Shown: positions 60,842-64,000 of the stretch, piece after piece | How the letters are laid out: every line of letters begins with the position of its first letter | Numbering within the stretch: the first letter of the stretch is position 1 | From: Treponema_C sp050937815 | GTDB lineage: Bacteria; Spirochaetota; Spirochaetia; Treponematales; Treponemataceae | DNA length: 64,000 bases | NCBI RefSeq assembly: GCF_050937815.1 | Contig: NZ_JACDIJ010000007.1 | Span: 52,268 to 116,267, forward strand | Direction of reading: 5' to 3' | The notes under the pieces: generated by a model | What the model was told of the DNA's origin: nothing | The model's database searches: none | Seen by the model: only the letters and a program-made list of their open reading frames with translations | Position numbers and translations under genes: made by a program

Positions 60842-62479
60842 TTAAGCCCTTTTATCGCGTTCTTCAACCGCAAGGCGGTCGCACAGTTCGTTATAGGTAT
60901 CGCCGGCGTGTCCCTTTACCCAGCGCCACTCGATTTTAAACTGTTGAGTATACAAATCGAGTTTTTCCCATAAATCTTTATTTTTTACGGGTTTTTTATC
61001 CGAAGTTTTCCATCCGTTTTGTTTCCATGTATGAATCCAGCTTGTAATGCCGTTTTTTACATATTGACTGTCTATATAAAAAACGATTTTTTCGGTTTTT
61101 GCTTTGGGGAGGGTAAAGAGTTTTTCCAAGGCACCGATAGCTCCGCTTAATTCCATGCGGTTATTTGTAGTTTGTTTTTCGCCGCCTTGAGAAGTGATGA
61201 TTTTTCCGTCATAGAGAATAACCGCAGCCCAGCCGCCCGGGCCGGGGTTTCCCGAACAGGCGCCGTCGCTGTAAAGGCCGATACCGCCTTTTTTTATATT
61301 TTCTTGTGCATTTTTTCCCGGCGATTCGAATAAACTGCCGTTTTCGGCACAGTCTTTTTTTGAGCCTTCGGGAGCGGCGCTTTCGCACGGATATATCAAG
61401 TTCCATTGCGAACGCAAACTGTCCAGGATCTTTATCACGGTCATTGTATGTGCATGGGTGTGAAGCGGACTTTCGTATAAGCCCTTTTTAATACAGCGGT
61501 GCGTTTCTTCTATTTCGTATTCATAGCCGTTTACCTTAAAAGGATAAGGTTCTTTTTTTATAAGATTGTTTTTTTCGTCATAATATTCAACCGCTTGGGC
61601 GCGCCAAAAATCCCGTAAAATAATTTTTCCCTTTGTACCGCATAAAAGGGCGTCGTTGCAAAAACCTCGCCCTTCAATATCGTTGCCGGAACAAAGGCGG
61701 GCTGTAAGCTGCCCCGAAGGCAAATTCCATTCGGCCAATACGGCGTTCCATACATCTACGCCGGAAAGCGCTTTGCGCACGGAAGAAAGAATATGCGACG
61801 GCGGCAAAACGGAACCTTCATAAAAATCATCTTGCTTTTTTACGGCGGCTGCGGAAGCTTTTTGTGCGGTCGAGGCGGCGCAGGACGCGGCAAGCATGGC
61901 AAAGCTTACAGGATAGATGCCCGTATCCAAAAGAGCGCCGCCTGCCATCAGGGGGTTATACAGGCGGTGATTTATATCGTAGGGAACGTTTATACGAAAA
62001 TCGGCTTGAATGTCGAGCAAGCGCCCCACCACCCCGCCGCGTATCGCTTCAAGGGCACGGCGGACGGCGGGATTGAATTTCATCCACATAGCTTCCATAT
62101 AAAACACTTTGTGAGAGGCGGAATATTCGAGTACGCTTTGCAATTGAGCGGCATTTACGGCGGCGGGCTTTTCGCATAACACGGCTTTTCCCGCTTTTAA
62201 AGCAATAAGCGATAATTCGGCATGATTGGTATGAGGCGTTGCGATATAGACGGCATCGACCTTTTTATCGGCACAGATTTTTTCATAAGCGGAAATCCCG
62301 CCGAAAGATTTTCCGCCGTAAGCTGTAGAAAATCCGTACAAGCGGGCAAAAGAGTCCGCACGTTCTTTATCGCGCGAAGCGACGGCATATAAAACCGCAT
62401 CGGGATTTTCGGCAAGCGCCTTTACAAAAGAAGACGCAATATTTCCCGCACCGATGATTCCCCAGTTAATTTTTTTCAT
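60842..62479 (-). CDS. Fusion of Gfo/Idh/MocA oxidoreductase and RNase HI
   Basis: One 545-aa frame encodes two whole enzymes. Residues 1 to about 360 are a Gfo/Idh/MocA NAD(P)-dependent dehydrogenase: Rossmann GIIGAGNIASSF (8-19), CEKP at 102-105, GGALLDTGIYPVSF, and a C-terminal beta-sheet domain. A polar linker (about 365-398) leads into RNase HI, residues 399-545, with catalytic Asp405 (YSDGACSGNPGPGGWA), Glu443 (RMELSGAI), Asp470 (YIDSQYV), His524 and Asp534 (CDRLA). No stop or good internal start separates them. RNase HI removes RNA from RNA-DNA hybrids. Whether the product is cut is unknown. It is divergent from groL. Confidence 0.9.
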   Translation of the reverse strand: MKKINWGIIGAGNIASSFVKALAENPDAVLYAVASRDKERADSFARLYGFSTAYGGKSFGGISAYEKICADKKVDAVYIATPHTNHAELSLIALKAGKAVLCEKPAAVNAAQLQSVLEYSASHKVFYMEAMWMKFNPAVRRALEAIRGGVVGRLLDIQADFRINVPYDINHRLYNPLMAGGALLDTGIYPVSFAMLAASCAASTAQKASAAAVKKQDDFYEGSVLPPSHILSSVRKALSGVDVWNAVLAEWNLPSGQLTARLCSGNDIEGRGFCNDALLCGTKGKIILRDFWRAQAVEYYDEKNNLIKKEPYPFKVNGYEYEIEETHRCIKKGLYESPLHTHAHTMTVIKILDSLRSQWNLIYPCESAAPEGSKKDCAENGSLFESPGKNAQENIKKGGIGLYSDGACSGNPGPGGWAAVILYDGKIITSQGGEKQTTNNRMELSGAIGALEKLFTLPKAKTEKIVFYIDSQYVKNGITSWIHTWKQNGWKTSDKKPVKNKDLWEKLDLYTQQFKIEWRWVKGHAGDTYNELCDRLAVEERDKRA

Positions 62480-62578
62480 AAAATCCGTAAACTCCCTTGC
62501 CGTTTCGGCAAAAAATCAGTATCTTTTACAGTATAACACAAATTCAATCCTATGCCAAATAGATAAGGAGATGACAAA

Positions 62579-64000
62579 ATGGCTAAACAACTGCTGTTTA
62601 ATGATGACGCTCGGAAAAAAATGCTTTCCGGTGTAGAGCAAATTTCGCGTGCCGTCAAAGTAACGCTCGGTCCTAAAGGCCGTTTGGTTATGCTGGATAA
62701 AAAATTCGGCGCACCGACAATTACAAAGGACGGCGTTTCGGTAGCAAAAGAAATTGAACTTGAAGATTCTTATGAAAACATGGGTGCCCAGCTGGTAAAA
62801 GAAGTCGCTTCAAAAACCAACGACGTTGCCGGAGACGGAACCACCACTGCAACGGTTCTCGCCTACTCCATGGTACGCGAAGGCCTTAAAGCGGTTGCCG
62901 CAGGCATTACCCCCATCGAAATCAAACGCGGTATAGATAAAGCCGTTGTATTGGCCGTTGAAGAAATCAAAAAAGCTTCAAAAGAAATTAAAGGCTCGGA
63001 AGAAGTTGAACACGTTGCAACCGTTTCGGCAAACAACGACCCCGAAATCGGAAAAATCCTTGCCGATGCCATTCAAAAAGTCGGTAAAGACGGCGTTATC
63101 ACCGTTGAAGAATCCAAAACCATGGATACCACCACCGATTTTGTTGAAGGTATGCAGTTCGACCGCGGCTACATTTCTCCCTATTTTGTAACCGACCGCG
63201 AACGTATGGAAACGGTATTTGAAAATCCCTACATCCTCATCCACGACAAAAAAATCTCCAGCATGAAAGATATGCTGCCCCTTTTGGAAAAGATCGCACA
63301 AACGGGTAAGCCGCTGGTTATTATTGCCGAAGATATGGACGGAGAAGCTTTGGCTACCCTCGTTGTAAACAGTTTGCGCGGCACCCTTAAAACCTGCGCG
63401 GTAAAGGCACCCGGTTTCGGCGACAGACGCAAAGCTATGCTCGAAGACATAGCCATCCTTACCGGCGGTCAGGTTATCAGCGACGAGTTGGGCTTAAAAC
63501 TCGAAACAACCGAACTCAATATGCTCGGTACGGCAAAAACCGTTAAAATCGACAAAGACAACACGATTATCGTTGACGGCGCCGGAAGCGGAAAATCGAT
63601 TAAAGAACGTGTCGGCCAAATTAAAGCGCAAATTGAAGCTTCGACCTCCGACTACGACAAAGAAAAACTTAAAGAACGCTTGGCCAAACTTTCAGGCGGT
63701 GTTGCCGTTATCAATATCGGTGCGGTAACCGAAACCGAAATGAAAGAGAAAAAGCACCGCGTAGAAGATACCCTCGCGGCAACGAGAGCGGCCCTTGAAG
63801 AAGGAATCGTCCCCGGAGGCGGCTTGGTGCTCATCGAAGCTTCTACAGCCTTGGACAAGGCCGATGTAAGCAAGTTAACCGACGATGAAAAGGTAGGCTT
63901 TAAGATTGTTAAGCGCGCCCTTGAAGAGCCCATCCGCCAAATTGCCGAAAATGCGGGCGTAGACGGTGCGGTTATAGCCGACCGTGCAAAGCACGAGAAA
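62579..64000 (+). CDS. groL: Chaperonin GroEL, 3' end outside window
   Basis: Large chaperonin subunit that folds proteins in a GroES-capped chamber. Visible are the start AKQLLFNDDARKKML, VTLGPKGRLVMLDKKFGAPTITKDGV, the ATP-binding DVAGDGTTTATVL, and GLVLIEASTALDKAD in the C-terminal equatorial region. 474 codons are present of about 540. AAGGAGATGACAAA precedes the ATG. No groES gene lies upstream, as the divergent neighbour is the oxidoreductase-RNase HI gene, and no CIRCE repeat is seen in the 99-base gap; an imperfect palindrome TTGCCG-TTT-CGGCAA occurs at about 62498-62512. Confidence 0.97.
   Translation, partial: MAKQLLFNDDARKKMLSGVEQISRAVKVTLGPKGRLVMLDKKFGAPTITKDGVSVAKEIELEDSYENMGAQLVKEVASKTNDVAGDGTTTATVLAYSMVREGLKAVAAGITPIEIKRGIDKAVVLAVEEIKKASKEIKGSEEVEHVATVSANNDPEIGKILADAIQKVGKDGVITVEESKTMDTTTDFVEGMQFDRGYISPYFVTDRERMETVFENPYILIHDKKISSMKDMLPLLEKIAQTGKPLVIIAEDMDGEALATLVVNSLRGTLKTCAVKAPGFGDRRKAMLEDIAILTGGQVISDELGLKLETTELNMLGTAKTVKIDKDNTIIVDGAGSGKSIKERVGQIKAQIEASTSDYDKEKLKERLAKLSGGVAVINIGAVTETEMKEKKHRVEDTLAATRAALEEGIVPGGGLVLIEASTALDKADVSKLTDDEKVGFKIVKRALEEPIRQIAENAGVDGAVIADRAKHEK

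Noticed and set aside
62498..62512. TTGCCG-TTT-CGGCAA as a CIRCE operator of groL
   Set aside because: Neither the arm sequence nor the 9-base spacer matches the CIRCE consensus (TTAGCACTC-N9-GAGTGCTAA).

Overview
The window looks like the chromosome of a treponeme (Spirochaetota, probably an oral or gut Treponema). Evidence: paired FadL-like treponemal outer-membrane proteins, lipoproteins with loose spirochaetal lipoboxes, a SUMF1-type lipoprotein, Rpn/PDDEXK_2 'transposase' copies, a bactofilin, a stand-alone groL and a six-gene rnf operon. GC is moderate, with clearly AT-rich islands at about 32.5-34.4 and 35.5-37.5 kb. Both strands carry genes in short operons.

1-13.6 kb is mostly housekeeping and envelope: the 3' part of an MscS channel, a Bcp peroxiredoxin, a DUF2804 protein, a SUMF1 lipoprotein, tRNA-Lys with a clean promoter and terminator, an OM barrel plus lipoprotein pair, a bactofilin-TPR-MtaB operon, citrate synthase and Lon. 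13.8-19 kb holds a Gld-like ABC exporter operon and a Bax-inhibitor-1 protein, with a structured interspersed repeat between them. 19-22.4 kb is a mobile scar: an intact Rpn-family nuclease gene, a broken second copy, several palindromic elements and an internally deleted IS3 element.

22.5-40.3 kb is accessory: an MFS transporter and GH2 glycosidase pair, small enzymes, an HTH-MntA/HepT toxin-antitoxin pair, an AraC/GyrI regulator, acylphosphatase, a second copy of the structured repeat, a 32-bp-phased repeat array over the promoter of a DUF4143-type ATPase, degraded GNAT and VapBC genes, three AT-rich unknown genes, and a WYL regulator beside two matching operator/promoter sites (before a radical SAM gene and a ClbS/DfsB-like gene).

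40.3-52.7 kb is envelope-related: a lipoprotein, DUF2259-like and membrane proteins, a polyprenol-kinase-like enzyme, a 1066-aa TPR protein with one membrane span, a secreted E-set protein, a 1041-aa protein with seven SPNGDG-type motifs and an OmpA end, and another OM barrel. 52.8-58.3 kb is the complete rnfCDGEAB operon for a ferredoxin:NAD+ oxidoreductase ion pump; its RnfG carries two FMN-binding domains. The window ends with a spirochaetal unknown, a RelB/DinJ-PIN toxin-antitoxin pair, a Gfo/Idh/MocA oxidoreductase fused to RNase HI, and groL running off the edge.

The strongest leads are the oxidoreductase-RNase HI fusion, the structured repeat whose helices differ in sequence but persist in both copies, the phased array upstream of the ATPase, the shared WYL operator, the duplicated FMN domain in RnfG, and several promoters placed so that transcription would begin at or within a few bases of the ATG.
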